From NCBI GenBank assembly GCA_028873525.1, contig JAGWIM010000003.1:1-58409 (forward strand): a DNA stretch of 58,409 nt, written 5' to 3'. A program made the translations under genes and the position numbers. Of this stretch, positions 20,310-33,583 are shown piece by piece. Source of the stretch: Pseudomonadota bacterium. Its GTDB lineage: Bacteria > Pseudomonadota > Alphaproteobacteria > Rickettsiales > SXRF01. Each line of letters opens with the position of its first letter. Position 1 is the first letter of the stretch. Below the pieces are notes generated by a model, which was not told where the DNA came from, did not search any database, and was given only the letters and a program-made list of their open reading frames with translations.

Positions 20310-20330
20310 GCTGTTATAGGGAGGACGGCC

Positions 20331-22109
20331 ATGCAATTTTCCGGCATTCCTGGACGCCTGATTCCGCGCATCGCCAACGTCGGCGTGATTCCGAAACCCG
20401 CACTCGGGCGCCAGCATCTTACTCGTTTCTGGTTCGACGCGCTGGCCTTCTCGCTGGTGCTGGCCTTCTTCGCTTATATTTCGTGGGGCATGAACGAAAT
20501 TTCGGCGCCGCTGACCCACCTGGCGCATACGCCGATCAGCCTTGACGTTCACCGGTTGCCTGAATATGCCATGCGGACGACGCTGCGGATGCTGATCGCG
20601 GTGGTGGTGTCGCTCGCCTTTACCCTCACCTATGCCACCGCTGCCGCCAAGAGTCGCAAGGCCGGGCAGATTCTGATTCCCTTGCTCGACATCCTGCAAT
20701 CGGTGCCGGTGCTGGGCTATATCTCCTTCACCGTTACCGGCTTCATCGCGCTTTTTCCCGGCAGTATGCTCGGCGTCGAATGCGCCGCCATTTTCGCCAT
20801 CTTCACCTCGCAGGCGTGGAACATGGCCTTCTCGCTGTACCAGTCGCTGAAAACCATCCCGCACGATATTGACGAGGCGGCATTCGTCTTCAAGCTCTCC
20901 GGCTGGCAGAAATTCTGGAAGATGGAACTGCCCTACGCCATGCCCGGCCTCATCTGGAACACCATGATGTCCATGTCGGGCGGCTGGTTTTTTGTCGTCG
21001 CTTCGGAAGCGATTACCGTCGGCAACCAGCATATCACGCTGCCCGGTGTAGGTTCCTATATCGCGCTGGCCATCGAGCGGCGCAATCTGCACGCCATCGG
21101 CTATGCCATCGCCGCCATGACGGTGGTGATTCTGCTTTATGACCAGTTGCTGTTTCGTCCGCTGGTGGCGTGGTCGGACAAATTCCGTTATGAAATGACG
21201 GCCGGCGGAGATGCGCCGCGTTCCTGGGTGTTGGAGCTGTTTACCCAAAGCCGCCGCGCGAAGCTACTGCTTATGCCATTCGGCTGGCTGGCCGAATGGG
21301 CGCTGCGCCTCAGGCTTTTCGTGCCGAAGGCCGCGCCTTCGCTGCAATTTTCGCCGCGCGAGGCGCGGCTCTTCGATTATCTCTGGTATGCGTTGCTGGC
21401 GCTGGTGGGAGTAGTGACGGCGCGGCACCTCGTCATCTTCCTTATGGCCAGCGTCAGCCTCAGTGATGCGCTGCAGGTGTCGTGGCTGGCGTTGCTGACC
21501 TTGACCCGCGTCGTCGTGCTGATTGCGCTGGCATCGCTCGTCTGGGTACCGCTCGGCATTTTGATCGGGCTTAATCACCGGCTGGCGCAGATGATTCAGC
21601 CGCTGGCGCAGTTCCTTGCCGCCTTTCCAGCCAACCTTTTATTTCCCGTGGCGGTGATGCTGATCAGCCGCTACGACCTCAATCCCGACATCTGGCTCAG
21701 CCCCTTGATGATACTGGGCACGCAGTGGTATATTTGTTTCAATGTCATCGCCGGCGCCTCGGCATTCCCGAATGATATGCGGGAGGCGGCGCGCAATTTC
21801 CGCGTGCATGGCTGGCTGTGGTGGAAAAAGGTGATGGTGCCGGGGGTGTTCCCGTATTTCCTCACCGGCGCGATTACGGCGTCGGGCGGCGCATGGAACG
21901 CCAGCATTGTCGCCGAGGCGGTGCAGTGGGGCGACAAGAGCTATACGGCCAAGGGACTCGGCGCGTATATTGCCGAGATGACGGCAGCCGGCGATTTCCC
22001 GCACATCGCGCTGGGCGTCGGCGCGATGGCGATCGTGGTGGTGATGTGCAATAAATTCTTCTGGCGGCCGCTGTATGACATGGCGGCGCGGAAGTTGAGG
22101 TTTGATTGA
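20331..22109 (+). CDS. ABC transporter permease with two tandem permease domains (NitT/TauT-like)
   Basis: Two permease halves, each with an EAA-type loop ([58 protein letters not shown]). Confidence 0.87.
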   Translation: MQFSGIPGRLIPRIANVGVIPKPALGRQHLTRFWFDALAFSLVLAFFAYISWGMNEISAPLTHLAHTPISLDVHRLPEYAMRTTLRMLIAVVVSLAFTLTYATAAAKSRKAGQILIPLLDILQSVPVLGYISFTVTGFIALFPGSMLGVECAAIFAIFTSQAWNMAFSLYQSLKTIPHDIDEAAFVFKLSGWQKFWKMELPYAMPGLIWNTMMSMSGGWFFVVASEAITVGNQHITLPGVGSYIALAIERRNLHAIGYAIAAMTVVILLYDQLLFRPLVAWSDKFRYEMTAGGDAPRSWVLELFTQSRRAKLLLMPFGWLAEWALRLRLFVPKAAPSLQFSPREARLFDYLWYALLALVGVVTARHLVIFLMASVSLSDALQVSWLALLTLTRVVVLIALASLVWVPLGILIGLNHRLAQMIQPLAQFLAAFPANLLFPVAVMLISRYDLNPDIWLSPLMILGTQWYICFNVIAGASAFPNDMREAARNFRVHGWLWWKKVMVPGVFPYFLTGAITASGGAWNASIVAEAVQWGDKSYTAKGLGAYIAEMTAAGDFPHIALGVGAMAIVVVMCNKFFWRPLYDMAARKLRFD

Positions 22110-22110
22110 T

Positions 22111-23412
22111 ATGGAAAACGCACTGCTCAGTCTTGACCATGTTTCGCAGATGTTCAAGCGGTCGGAGGGGCGTGACCTCAAGGTGCTTGATGATGTCAAC
22201 CTCTCGCTGAAAGAGGGCGAGATTGTAGGATTGCTCGGCAAGTCCGGCTCCGGAAAATCCACCTTGCTTCGCATCGTCGCCGGCCTGATTGCGCCGTCCT
22301 CCGGCAGCGTTGTCCACAGCAGTGCAGGGGTGGCCGACGGGCAACTCAGCATTGCCATGGTGTTCCAGACTTTCGCGTTGTTCCCGTGGCTCACCGTGCT
22401 GGAGAACGTCGAACTGGGGCTGGAGGCGCTCGGCGTTCCAAGCAAGGAAATGCGGAAGCGTGCGCTGGCCGCCATCGACCTCATCGGCCTCGACGGCTAC
22501 GAATCGGCCTTCCCGCGGGAGCTTTCCGGCGGCATGAAGCAGCGCGTCGGCTTCGCGCGGGCGCTGGTCGTCAACCCGCAGATATTGCTGATGGACGAGC
22601 CGTTCTCGGCGCTCGACGTGCTGACCGCCGAAACGCTCAAAACCGATTTCCTCGATTTGTGGCTTGAACACAAAGTGCCGCTTAAAAGCGTGCTGCTGGT
22701 GACGCACAACATCGAAGAAGCGGTGGTGATGTCCGACCGCATCCTGGTATTCGCTTCCAACCCCGGGCGCATCTTGTCGGAAATCAAGGTCGACCTGCCG
22801 CACCCGCGTGATCGCCAGTCGATGGCGTTTCGCATCATGGTCGACCAGATTTACACGCTGATGACCTCCGGCATGGCAAAGCCCGGTGCCGCCATTGCCG
22901 AAAAATCCGCCGAAGGCACGCTCTACGACAAATTACCGCGCGTCTCGCCCAACCAGATATCGGGCCTGGTCGAAGCGCTGGCCGAGGCGCCGTATCACGG
23001 CCAAGCCGATCTGCCGGCGCTTGACCAGGCACTGGGCCTCGGCACCGAGGACGTGCTGCATCTTGTCGAGGCGCTCAGGATGCTTAAATTCGCCGAGGTC
23101 TCAAGCGGCGACGTCAAACTTACCGCCGCCGGCAAAATGTTCGCCGACGCCGGGACGCAGAAGCGCAAGATGATTTTCGCCGAGCATCTGATTCAGAGCA
23201 TCCCGCTGGCGGCGTTTGTGTATCGTGTGTTGCAAAGCCGCCCCGGGCATCACGCGCCGCGTATCCGCTTCATGACGCAGCTTGAGGACCATATGGCGGA
23301 AGAGGATGCCGAGGAAGCGCTGTCGGCGGTGACGAGTTGGGGGCGCTACGCCGAGCTGTTTGCATATGATGACAATGCGGAGACCTACAGCTTAGAGAAT
23401 CCTTCGGCATAA
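22111..23412 (+). CDS. NitT/TauT-type ABC ATPase with C-terminal AAA-associated domain
   Basis: [51 protein letters not shown]; ~170 aa C-terminal extension. Confidence 0.9.
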   Translation: MENALLSLDHVSQMFKRSEGRDLKVLDDVNLSLKEGEIVGLLGKSGSGKSTLLRIVAGLIAPSSGSVVHSSAGVADGQLSIAMVFQTFALFPWLTVLENVELGLEALGVPSKEMRKRALAAIDLIGLDGYESAFPRELSGGMKQRVGFARALVVNPQILLMDEPFSALDVLTAETLKTDFLDLWLEHKVPLKSVLLVTHNIEEAVVMSDRILVFASNPGRILSEIKVDLPHPRDRQSMAFRIMVDQIYTLMTSGMAKPGAAIAEKSAEGTLYDKLPRVSPNQISGLVEALAEAPYHGQADLPALDQALGLGTEDVLHLVEALRMLKFAEVSSGDVKLTAAGKMFADAGTQKRKMIFAEHLIQSIPLAAFVYRVLQSRPGHHAPRIRFMTQLEDHMAEEDAEEALSAVTSWGRYAELFAYDDNAETYSLENPSA

Positions 23413-23765
23413 CCGTGGGGGCATTTTTGTGGCATTCTATCCCGAATAAAAAATACCATACAGACCAGAAGCTGATGAAGGAGCATGCGCCAGGCGGCAC
23501 TGCGGACCACCGGCAAAGGCTGGATGGGATGACGCGCTTACTCGCCCGGAATCAAAAGATAATGCTCACCTGGGAACCGGCTGATTCTATCCATGCGCCC
23601 GGACAGGTTATTGCAAAAGGCTACGCGCGTTCTGGAAGTCTCCCCGGTCGCTAAATTCGGATAGAATCCCCCTTGCCAACCCTGCCGGGCTGCGCTACAT
23701 ACTCCTGCTGGCGTTGCCGGTTGGCGGCGTTTTATCCATCACTACTGTAATAAGGAGTTAAGGCA

Positions 23766-23969
23766 ATGGCGACTGGCACAGTCAAATGGTACAACCCGGC
23801 GAAGCGTTTTGGGTTCATCAAACCGGATGACGATACGCAGGATGTATTCGTGCATGTTTCGGCGCTGGAGGCGGCGGGCTTGATGACGCTAGATGAGGGT
23901 CAGCGCGTTTCATACGACCTGGCGGAGAACAAGGGCAAAAGCTCGGCGGCCAATCTGAAGCTGATATAA
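23766..23969 (+). CDS. cold shock protein
   Basis: MATGTVKWYNPAKRFGFIKPDDDTQDVFVHVSALEAAG. Confidence 0.95.
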   Translation: MATGTVKWYNPAKRFGFIKPDDDTQDVFVHVSALEAAGLMTLDEGQRVSYDLAENKGKSSAANLKLI

Positions 23970-23982
23970 TACTACTGAATTT

Positions 23983-24141
23983 TCTCCTCTCCCTTGATGG
24001 GAGGGGGCGAATTTTGTTAGCGAATGCAATGAGCTTACAAAATTCGGGAGAGGGTGATCTTTACCCCTCACCCGGTTTTCCTAAGACTTGCTGACGCAAG
24101 ACTTAAGGGAAGCCTCCCTCTCCCGCAAGGGAAGAGGGGAA
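23983..24141. repeat. large composite F2 element with nested palindromes, upstream of typA
   Basis: tctcctctcccttgatgggaggggg ... nested cgaattttgt/tacaaaattcg and cctaagacttgc/gcaagacttaagg ... cctccctctcccgcaagggaagagggga. Confidence 0.85.
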
Positions 24142-24149
24142 ATGACATT

Positions 24150-25970
24150 ATGACCGAACTTCGCAACATTGCCATCATCGCCCACGTTGACCACGGGAAG
24201 ACGACGCTGATTGACCAGATGCTGCGCCAGAGCGGTACGTTCCGCGTCGGCCAGCAAGTCGCCGAATGCGTCATGGATTCCGGCGACATCGAGCGCGAGC
24301 GCGGCATCACCATCCTTGCCAAATGCACGTCGGTGAAGCGCGGCGACATCCGCATCAACATCGTCGATACGCCGGGACACGCCGATTTTGGCGGCGAGGT
24401 GGAGCGTGTGCTCTCGATGGTCGATGGCGCGTTGCTGCTCGTCGATGCCGCCGAAGGGCCGCTGCCGCAAACCAAATTCGTGCTTGGCAAAGCGTTGAAA
24501 CTTGGCCTTCGCCCGATTGTAGTTATCAACAAGGTAGACCGCGGCGATGCCCGCCCCGATGCGGTGGCCAACGAAGTGTTCGACCTGTTCGCGGCGCTCG
24601 ATGCCAGCGAGGCGCAGCTCGATTTCCCCATCGTTTATGCATCGGGCCGTGACGGCTGGGCGGCGGAATCGCTCGCCGCGCCACGCGAGAACCTCGATCC
24701 GTTGTTCGACCTCATTATCCGCCACGTCGAAGCGCCGGACGCCGATCCCGAAGCGGCTTTTTCGATGCTGGTGTCAATTCTGGAATATGATTCTTATTTA
24801 GGCCGCATCCTCACCGGGCGCATCTATAGCGGCACGGCGCAGGTCGGCATGCCGATCAAGTCGCTCTCGCTCGACGGCAGGCAGATAGAGCAGGGGCGGC
24901 TGACCAAGCTGCTGGCGTTCGACGGCATCAAGCGCGTGCCGGTGGAAAAAGCGGTGGCCGGTGACATTGTCGCCGTGGCCGGGCTGGAGAAAACCTCGGT
25001 GGCTGACACCATAGGCGATTTGACGGTGACCGGCGCTGTGCCCTCCACGCCCATCGACCCGCCGACGATGGCGATTACGATTTCGGTCAACGATTCACCG
25101 CTGGCCGGACAGGAAGGCAGCAAGGTGACCAGCCGCATGATCCGCGACCGGTTGTTCAAGGAAGCCGAGGGCAACGTGGCTATCCGCGTGAGCGAGGCCG
25201 AATCCAAGGACGCATTCGAGGTGGCGGGGCGCGGCGAGTTGCAGCTTGGCGTGCTGATTGAAACCATGCGGCGCGAAGGCTTCGAGCTTTCGGTGTCGCG
25301 GCCGCGCGTGCTGTTTAAGGAAGAAGACGGCGCCAAAATGGAGCCGATCGAGGAAGTCGTCATTGATGTGGATGACGAGCATACCGGCATTGTGGTGGAC
25401 AAAATTTCACAGAGAAAGGGCGAGATGGTGGATATGCGCCCGTCCGGCGGTCACAAAACCCGCATCGTGTTTTATGTGCCGTCGCGCGGGCTTATCGGCT
25501 ACCAGGGCGAGTTTTTAACCGACACGCGCGGTACCGGCGTCATCAACCGGTTGTTCCACGGCTATGCGCCCACCAAGGGCGATATTGAAGGCAGGCGCAA
25601 CGGCGCGCTGATTTCGACCGACAAGGGCGAAGCGGTTGCCTACGCCATCTGGCAATTGCAGGAGCGTGGCAAGATGTTCATCAACCCGGGCGACAAGGTG
25701 TACGAGGGCATGATCGTGGGCGAACATTCCCGCGACAACGACCTTGAAATCAACGTGCTGAAGGAAAAGCAGCTCACCAACATCCGCACCAAGGCGGCCG
25801 ACGAGGCCATTCGCCTCATTCCGCCGCTTCGCATGACGCTCGAGCAGATGATTTCCTACATCCAGGACGACGAACTGGTGGAAGTGACGCCGAAGTCGCT
25901 CCGCCTGCGCAAGAGCGCGCTCGACGCCAATGAGCGGAAGAAATTGAGTCGGGCGAAGAAGGCGAGTTAA
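24150..25970 (+). CDS. typA: translational GTPase TypA/BipA
   Basis: [32 protein letters not shown]; start trimmed from the ORF start at 24054. Confidence 0.96.
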   Translation: MTELRNIAIIAHVDHGKTTLIDQMLRQSGTFRVGQQVAECVMDSGDIERERGITILAKCTSVKRGDIRINIVDTPGHADFGGEVERVLSMVDGALLLVDAAEGPLPQTKFVLGKALKLGLRPIVVINKVDRGDARPDAVANEVFDLFAALDASEAQLDFPIVYASGRDGWAAESLAAPRENLDPLFDLIIRHVEAPDADPEAAFSMLVSILEYDSYLGRILTGRIYSGTAQVGMPIKSLSLDGRQIEQGRLTKLLAFDGIKRVPVEKAVAGDIVAVAGLEKTSVADTIGDLTVTGAVPSTPIDPPTMAITISVNDSPLAGQEGSKVTSRMIRDRLFKEAEGNVAIRVSEAESKDAFEVAGRGELQLGVLIETMRREGFELSVSRPRVLFKEEDGAKMEPIEEVVIDVDDEHTGIVVDKISQRKGEMVDMRPSGGHKTRIVFYVPSRGLIGYQGEFLTDTRGTGVINRLFHGYAPTKGDIEGRRNGALISTDKGEAVAYAIWQLQERGKMFINPGDKVYEGMIVGEHSRDNDLEINVLKEKQLTNIRTKAADEAIRLIPPLRMTLEQMISYIQDDELVEVTPKSLRLRKSALDANERKKLSRAKKAS

Positions 25971-25972
25971 TT

Positions 25973-26050
25973 CGTCATTCCCGCGAAGGCGGGGGTCTAC
26001 TCGCATTAATTTTATATAGCAGACGGCTTCCTGCCCACGCGGGGATGACG
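25973..26050. repeat. F1 palindromic element, typA-uvrB spacer
   Basis: cgtcattcccgcgaaggcggg ... cctgcccacgcggggatgacg. Confidence 0.9.
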
Positions 26051-26096
26051 ATTGTACGCCCTTGTGGTGTAACTCTTTGCACCTTATATATAAACC

Positions 26097-28111
<2,015 letters not shown>

Positions 28112-28115
<4 letters not shown>

Positions 28116-29530
28116 TGATTCAAGCCTTCCGCCGAATATTCCGAGGGCACGTAGTGGCCGCGGCGGGCCAGGCGTTCGGTCATGATGGTGTTTTTCATCA
28201 GCAGCGCCGAGATAAAAAACGACGTTGAGCAGGAAAGCAGCAACGGCAGCAGGCTGTTGAACTGGCGGGTGGTTTCAAACGCGAAGATGATGGAGGCAAA
28301 AATCGCCCGCGACGCGCCGGCGAAGCAACTGGCCATGCCGACCAGTGCGGCGACGCGCAAGTCGATACCGGCGGTTGGAAAGAGGTTCGATAGCAATTCG
28401 CCCGTTATCACGCCGATGCCGCCGCCGATGGCAAAAATCGGTGCCAGCGTGCCGCCAGAGGTGCCGCTGCCCAGCGCAATCGACCAGGAGAGGAATTTAA
28501 GAAAACAGAATGTCGCCAGCGCCACGCCGACAAATTTTCCGCTTAGGATTTCATCAATCATGTTATAACCGACGCCAAGCGTGTCGGGAGAAAATACGCC
28601 GATAATGCCGACGGCCACAGCGCCCACTGCCGGCGCCCACATCCAGTGAATAGGAAGATGCTCGAACAGGTCTTCGATGACATAGACCGATTTGGCGATG
28701 ATGACGGCGCAAAGCCCCAGCACGCTGCCTTCCAGTGCATAAGCAAGCAGGGCTGATTGCGACGCGACGGGAATATCCGAGAACGCAAACATTGCTCCGG
28801 TTCCGAAAAATACCGGCCGCAACGCCATCGCCGTGGCGGCAGCGAAGGCAACAGGGATAAAGGAGCGTGGGCGGAACTCAAACAGCAGCAGTTCGATTGC
28901 CAGCAAGACAGCGGAAATCGGGCTGCCGAAAATCGCCGTCATGCCGGCGGCGGCACCCGCTGCCAGTAAGGTTTTGCGTTCGGCGGGAGTAACATGAATA
29001 AGCTGTCCAATTAATGATCCCAGTGCGCCGCCGGTGGCGATGATGGGGCCTTCAGCGCCGAACGGGCCGCCGGTGCCGATGGCAATCGCCGCCGACAGCG
29101 GCTTTAAGAAGGTGATGCGGATGGGGATGTTACTGTCGTTGGTAAGGATTTGTTCCATCGCTTCCGGGATGCCGTGGCCACGGATGGCTTTCGAGCCGTA
29201 GCGCGCCATGATGCCGACGATGACAGCGCCGATCACCGGCACGGCGATGACCCAGTAGCCCAGATGATTGCCGGCGGGCGAGGTTAACGCGCCGGAGAAA
29301 TGGCCATAAAAGGCGATGTTGGTGATCAGCCGAATCAGATAGAGCAGCCCCTTGGCTATGGGCGTTGCCAGCACGGCGATGCCGATGGAAAGCAGGATGA
29401 TAAACGGCGAGCGGCGGTCCAGCACCGTGCGGTGCTGTTTAATGTTAGCCTGCTCGATGGCGGCGCCGAGTGACGGCGAGACCGGAAGTCCGGCGGTGGT
29501 CGAGGCTTTCTCTACTTCATGGTTATTCAT
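28112..29530 (-). CDS. ClC family chloride channel/antiporter
   Basis: [41 protein letters not shown]. Confidence 0.92.
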
Positions 29531-30672
29531 ATCTCTTCTATGACAACCTTTCCCGTCGTTGCATCGAGCGATAATTTCAACTTTCCCTCCAGCAGCGCCT
29601 CGGCTTTTTGGCCGAAGATGTCGTAGCGCCAGCCGTGCATGGCGGGCGTATCCTGCTTCAGCGCGATGGCCTCGAGGTCGTCCTTACCCGCGATGATGCT
29701 GGCGGCGATGCCCTCGGCGTCGGCGGTGACTTTGAGCAGCATCTGCAGCATCGGCAGCGCGGCGGTGACGTTCTCCGGCGGCCGGTGGTGGCGCGGCACC
29801 TGCGGATAGTCGGCAGGCGGCAGCGCCAGCGCCGCCTCGACGCATTGCAGAATGGCCGCAACCTTCGCGCCCGACAGGTGCCGGTCCATGCCGCGCATCC
29901 GGCTCAAATCATTTTCCTTGCGCGGCAGCGCGGCGGCGAGTTCCACCAGCGTTTCGTCTTTGACGATGCGCCCGCGCGGCACGTCGGCCTTGCGTGCCTC
30001 GGTTTCGCGCCAGCGTGCCAGCTCGCGCAATGCCGCGAGATGTTTGGGGCGCATGTTACCGAAGCGCAAGCGCTTCCAGGCGTCGTTCGGATCGGCGTTA
30101 TAAATCGCCGGGTCGGTGAGCCGCGCGTGTTCCTCCATGATCCAGCCCATGCGCCCCATCGCTTCGATTTTGTTTTTCAGGTCTTCGTAGATGGTGCACA
30201 GATGCGTGACGTCGGAGAGCGCGTATTTCAGTTGCTTTTCGGACAGCGGCCGCGCCGACCAGTCAGTGAAGCGCGAGCTTTTATCAATCTCGGCGCCGGC
30301 GATTTTATTCACCAGCGATTCATAACTCGCCGATTCGCCGTAGCCGCAGACAGCGGCGGCAATCTGCGTGTCAAAGATGGGGGCGGGGATGTGGCCCGAC
30401 AGTAGGTGGAAAATCTCGATGTCTTGCCGCGCCGCGTGGAAGACCTTGGTGAGCGATTTTTTCTGCATCAGCGCGAAGACGGGCTTAAGGTCGAGGCCGG
30501 GAGCCAGCGGATCGATGATGGCAGCCTCGCCTTGGCCTGCGATCTGCAGCAGGCAGAGTTTCGGGAAATAGGTTTTGTCGCGCAGGAATTCGGTATCGAC
30601 GGTGATGTAATGCCCGCCCTCGACGGCGGCGCAGAATTTTTTAAGTTCCGCTTCGGAGGTGATGGGAGTCAT
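29527..30672 (-). CDS. rnd: ribonuclease D
   Basis: ITVDTEFLRDKTYFPKLCLLQIA; VFHAARQDIEIF; HRDC-like C-terminus. Confidence 0.95.
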   Translation of the reverse strand: MTPITSEAELKKFCAAVEGGHYITVDTEFLRDKTYFPKLCLLQIAGQGEAAIIDPLAPGLDLKPVFALMQKKSLTKVFHAARQDIEIFHLLSGHIPAPIFDTQIAAAVCGYGESASYESLVNKIAGAEIDKSSRFTDWSARPLSEKQLKYALSDVTHLCTIYEDLKNKIEAMGRMGWIMEEHARLTDPAIYNADPNDAWKRLRFGNMRPKHLAALRELARWRETEARKADVPRGRIVKDETLVELAAALPRKENDLSRMRGMDRHLSGAKVAAILQCVEAALALPPADYPQVPRHHRPPENVTAALPMLQMLLKVTADAEGIAASIIAGKDDLEAIALKQDTPAMHGWRYDIFGQKAEALLEGKLKLSLDATTGKVVIEEI

Positions 30673-30674
30673 TT

Positions 30675-30779
30675 GTCATCCCCGCGCAGGCGGGGATCCA
30701 GCAAAGCGCCATGGGCGCGGTATGGTTCTTTCTGCGCCGCAGACGCGGCGCACTGGATTCCCGCTTTCGCGGGAATGAC
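30675..30779. repeat. F1 palindromic element upstream of rnd
   Basis: gtcatccccgcgcaggcggggatccag ... ctggattcccgctttcgcgggaatgac, with nested inner palindrome. Confidence 0.93.
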
Positions 30780-30842
30780 AGTAAGGGAACAAGCAACCAT
30801 GCCGGAGTTATAATGACCCGGCGGCGGAAAGGCCAGCGCTAA

Positions 30843-32252
30843 TCAGCGGCTGGCCGCTGCACCCGCGCCGGCTAGAGCGGCGGCCAAATTTGCGTTGATT
30901 TCGGTTTTTGGCAGAGCGGCGCCGAGCTGCGTCGTATCGGCGATGATTTGGTTGGCGATGGCGGCCGCTTCGCCTGCCGTAGTGGTGACGTTATCCCCCA
31001 CTGCCGCCGTAGCGGTGCAGGTGGCGGTGGCGATGGCAGGGGCCTCGGCCACTGGTGCCGATAAAGCTGCCAATCCTTCCAACATTGACGTCAGTTGTTT
31101 CTCCGTCAGAGATAATCGCATTTCTACGGTATCGTGAGTTTTTGAATCTTTGATGAGTTCAGGCGTTGTTAAATTACGTTCCTTGAATATTTCCGAACTG
31201 AGAATTTTATCGAAGGCTTCTTTTTTGTCGGGATGTTCCGGAAGAATGCGAGCGAATTCCTTGGCGATAGCCGTTTTAAGATCCATCCTACCCGCGACCA
31301 GAGGGAATATCGCCACCGGCTTTTTATCTTTACCAAAAAAGAAGGAACGGGCTATCGCTTTGTGCAATTGCGGATGCGGGTCTTTCTCCGTTATCATATC
31401 TTTCAGGCCATGTAACGGATTAGTGGCACGCAAGGCATCGGCGTTATCAGGCTCTTTAGGGTTATGCGCCTCTTTCACATTGGCGAATGCTGCGATTTGT
31501 TCAGGTGAGCGAATGGTAACAGTAACATGAGCGCTCCAATTCCCGCCGTCATTATTTACAGTAATTTCCAGCTTGGCCATATTGGCGCGCGCATTTTCCA
31601 GTGCCTGTTTTATTTCCGCTTCATTTTTGCCCGCGGCTTTGAGGTTCATTTCCGTATATTTTACGACGCGATCAGTGAGCAGCAGTTTTATTTCAGGCAA
31701 ACGCTGTTTAATGTCGGCTATGAGCTTTTCAGCCAGGGGCTTAGGATCGCTATCTTTGTCGATTGGGATAGACAGGCCAAATTTAAAACCGTAAGAGGAG
31801 CTATTTACATAACTGAGCGCATGTTTTTTATGGGAAGCGCCCCACCCTTTCTTGACAATTTCAGGCTTTAGAACGGGGGGCTCATCAATGAACGCACGAT
31901 TGAAATCGGTACCGGAAATAGCTGCGTTAATATCCTTGACTAGTGATTCGACTACCGTTTCTTCCGGCGTCCATTGCGCAACCGCTTTCATGGGTGCAAG
32001 CGCGCCCAGCTTTTCCTTTACTTCCGCTTTGATGGTTTCCGGTTTGAGGTCACTGTCCGGTACGCGCAGGGTGAGTACGAAATTCGTGTATTTTTCATCA
32101 TCGGTGCCGATTTCTCTTACAACATAACTCCTGTTGTTTACTTCATCTCCGGTAGTGATGTTTACGGATTCCGGCGTTATGTCAAATGCATTGGCAATGA
32201 CAGCTTCGGACTGTTTTATCCGCGGATCAGCTTGGTAAGTGTCAGCACTCAT
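30843..32252 (-). CDS. hypothetical protein, Ala/Thr-rich C-terminus
   Basis: 469 aa ORF; no family recognised. Confidence 0.65.
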   Translation of the reverse strand: MSADTYQADPRIKQSEAVIANAFDITPESVNITTGDEVNNRSYVVREIGTDDEKYTNFVLTLRVPDSDLKPETIKAEVKEKLGALAPMKAVAQWTPEETVVESLVKDINAAISGTDFNRAFIDEPPVLKPEIVKKGWGASHKKHALSYVNSSSYGFKFGLSIPIDKDSDPKPLAEKLIADIKQRLPEIKLLLTDRVVKYTEMNLKAAGKNEAEIKQALENARANMAKLEITVNNDGGNWSAHVTVTIRSPEQIAAFANVKEAHNPKEPDNADALRATNPLHGLKDMITEKDPHPQLHKAIARSFFFGKDKKPVAIFPLVAGRMDLKTAIAKEFARILPEHPDKKEAFDKILSSEIFKERNLTTPELIKDSKTHDTVEMRLSLTEKQLTSMLEGLAALSAPVAEAPAIATATCTATAAVGDNVTTTAGEAAAIANQIIADTTQLGAALPKTEINANLAAALAGAGAAASR

Positions 32253-32368
32253 AATAAAATCTCCCTATCGGTTGTACACCTTAAATAATGCTCTACTTTA
32301 ACCTCTATAAGTCCCCAAGCCAAATTACAGTTTCATGACAATTCGCCGACTGATTGCATTACAATAGC

Positions 32369-33136
32369 TTACATGCCCCTTTCCTTCGGCAGTCCTTGCT
32401 GCTCCAGCCGCGCCAGAAAGCTGGTCTGCTGCAGCCGGGTGCGTAGATGCTGCATCACCTCCACCTGCTGCCTTGGCTCCTGCACGCGGACGGCGACGCC
32501 TGCCGCCATCACTGCCGGCACGTCGCCACTTTGCACCATGCCCAGCGCCTGTTCCGGCAACTTTGAAAGATAATGGCAGAGCGCGAGGTTTCCCTGATTC
32601 ATGTCGAGCTGCGGCAACAGGTGCGTATGCACATGGCCGGAGTCGGCTTCCTTGAGCACCCGCGCTGTATCGACCGGGTCGGTCTGGCCGCGCGCGATAT
32701 TCTTATAGGCGGCGATGATTCTGGCGTCCTGCGCCGTGTAGCCGTCCGCTTCGCGCAGTACCTGCGCGGCAACCGGCCCCGGCCCGGCGCCCGCCGTGTT
32801 CAGCCGCTGCGCCAGCTCCAGCCGGTGATGGCCGTCGGCGACGAATACCCGTCCGTCCAGCCGTTCGTGCACCAGGAGCGGGTCGCCGTGCAGGATGGGG
32901 TCCCAGCGGTCGCAGTCGTAGCGGCGGGCGCGGGTGACGCCGTTGCCGTCGCCGCCGGAGCGGAACTGGTAGGTGGCGGCGTCGGTTTCGATGGCGGCAG
33001 GATCGAGCATCACGAGCGCGGACTTCGGCGCATTGCCAATCACCCCGGCGCGTTTAAGGAGTGCGATAACGGTCAGGCGCTGCGCGGCATCGCGCAGGCC
33101 AAATTGATCGAACATGGCTTCCAGTCCGGTGTCCAT
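32369..33136 (-). CDS. putative ParB-like domain protein
   Basis: VFVADGHHRLELAQRLN motif resembles ParB-like/DUF1015 sequences. Confidence 0.5.
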   Translation of the reverse strand: MDTGLEAMFDQFGLRDAAQRLTVIALLKRAGVIGNAPKSALVMLDPAAIETDAATYQFRSGGDGNGVTRARRYDCDRWDPILHGDPLLVHERLDGRVFVADGHHRLELAQRLNTAGAGPGPVAAQVLREADGYTAQDARIIAAYKNIARGQTDPVDTARVLKEADSGHVHTHLLPQLDMNQGNLALCHYLSKLPEQALGMVQSGDVPAVMAAGVAVRVQEPRQQVEVMQHLRTRLQQTSFLARLEQQGLPKERGM

Positions 33137-33188
33137 GCCTTATTCTAACCGTTTGGCGAATCAAGACCTAATGACAGTTTTGTGACAA

Positions 33189-33488
33189 TTATCGGGGCAA
33201 TTTCGCCAGTACGTTTTCGTCATGGATTTTCAGCCGTTTATGGCGGGACTGGCCGCCGGAAGCGATCTCCAGCATGGAGGGCGAAACATCCCATTCGCCA
33301 GCCAGGAACCTGATAAGCGCCTTGTTGGCCTTGCCGTCTTCCGGCGCGGCGGCGATTTTCACTTTGAGTGCCCGTTTGCCGTCGGCGCCGGCAACCCAGC
33401 CGACAATCTCGTTTTTCGAGGCTTTGGGAATGACGTGGAGCATAATCCCCGCCCCACGGCGGGGTCCAGTGTGTTTTTGAGTCATCAT
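33189..33488 (-). CDS. DUF167 (YggU-like) protein
   Basis: IMLHVIPKASKNEIVGW...KVKIAAAPEDGKANKALIRFLA; alternative start at 33443, just inside the flanking repeat. Confidence 0.85.
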   Translation of the reverse strand: MMTQKHTGPRRGAGIMLHVIPKASKNEIVGWVAGADGKRALKVKIAAAPEDGKANKALIRFLAGEWDVSPSMLEIASGGQSRHKRLKIHDENVLAKLPR

Positions 33489-33580
33489 GATTCCGCTAAA
33501 TTCTTGGCAAACGCCTATCTATCGTTTATAGCCTAACTTTCCTACTAACAAGACTGGATCCCGCGACAAGCGCGGGGATT
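33443..33580. repeat. F1-type palindromic pair spanning the DUF167/aspS divergent spacer
   Basis: aatccccgccccacggcggggtccagt ... actggatcccgcgacaagcgcggggatt. Confidence 0.85.
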
Positions 33581-33583
33581 GAT

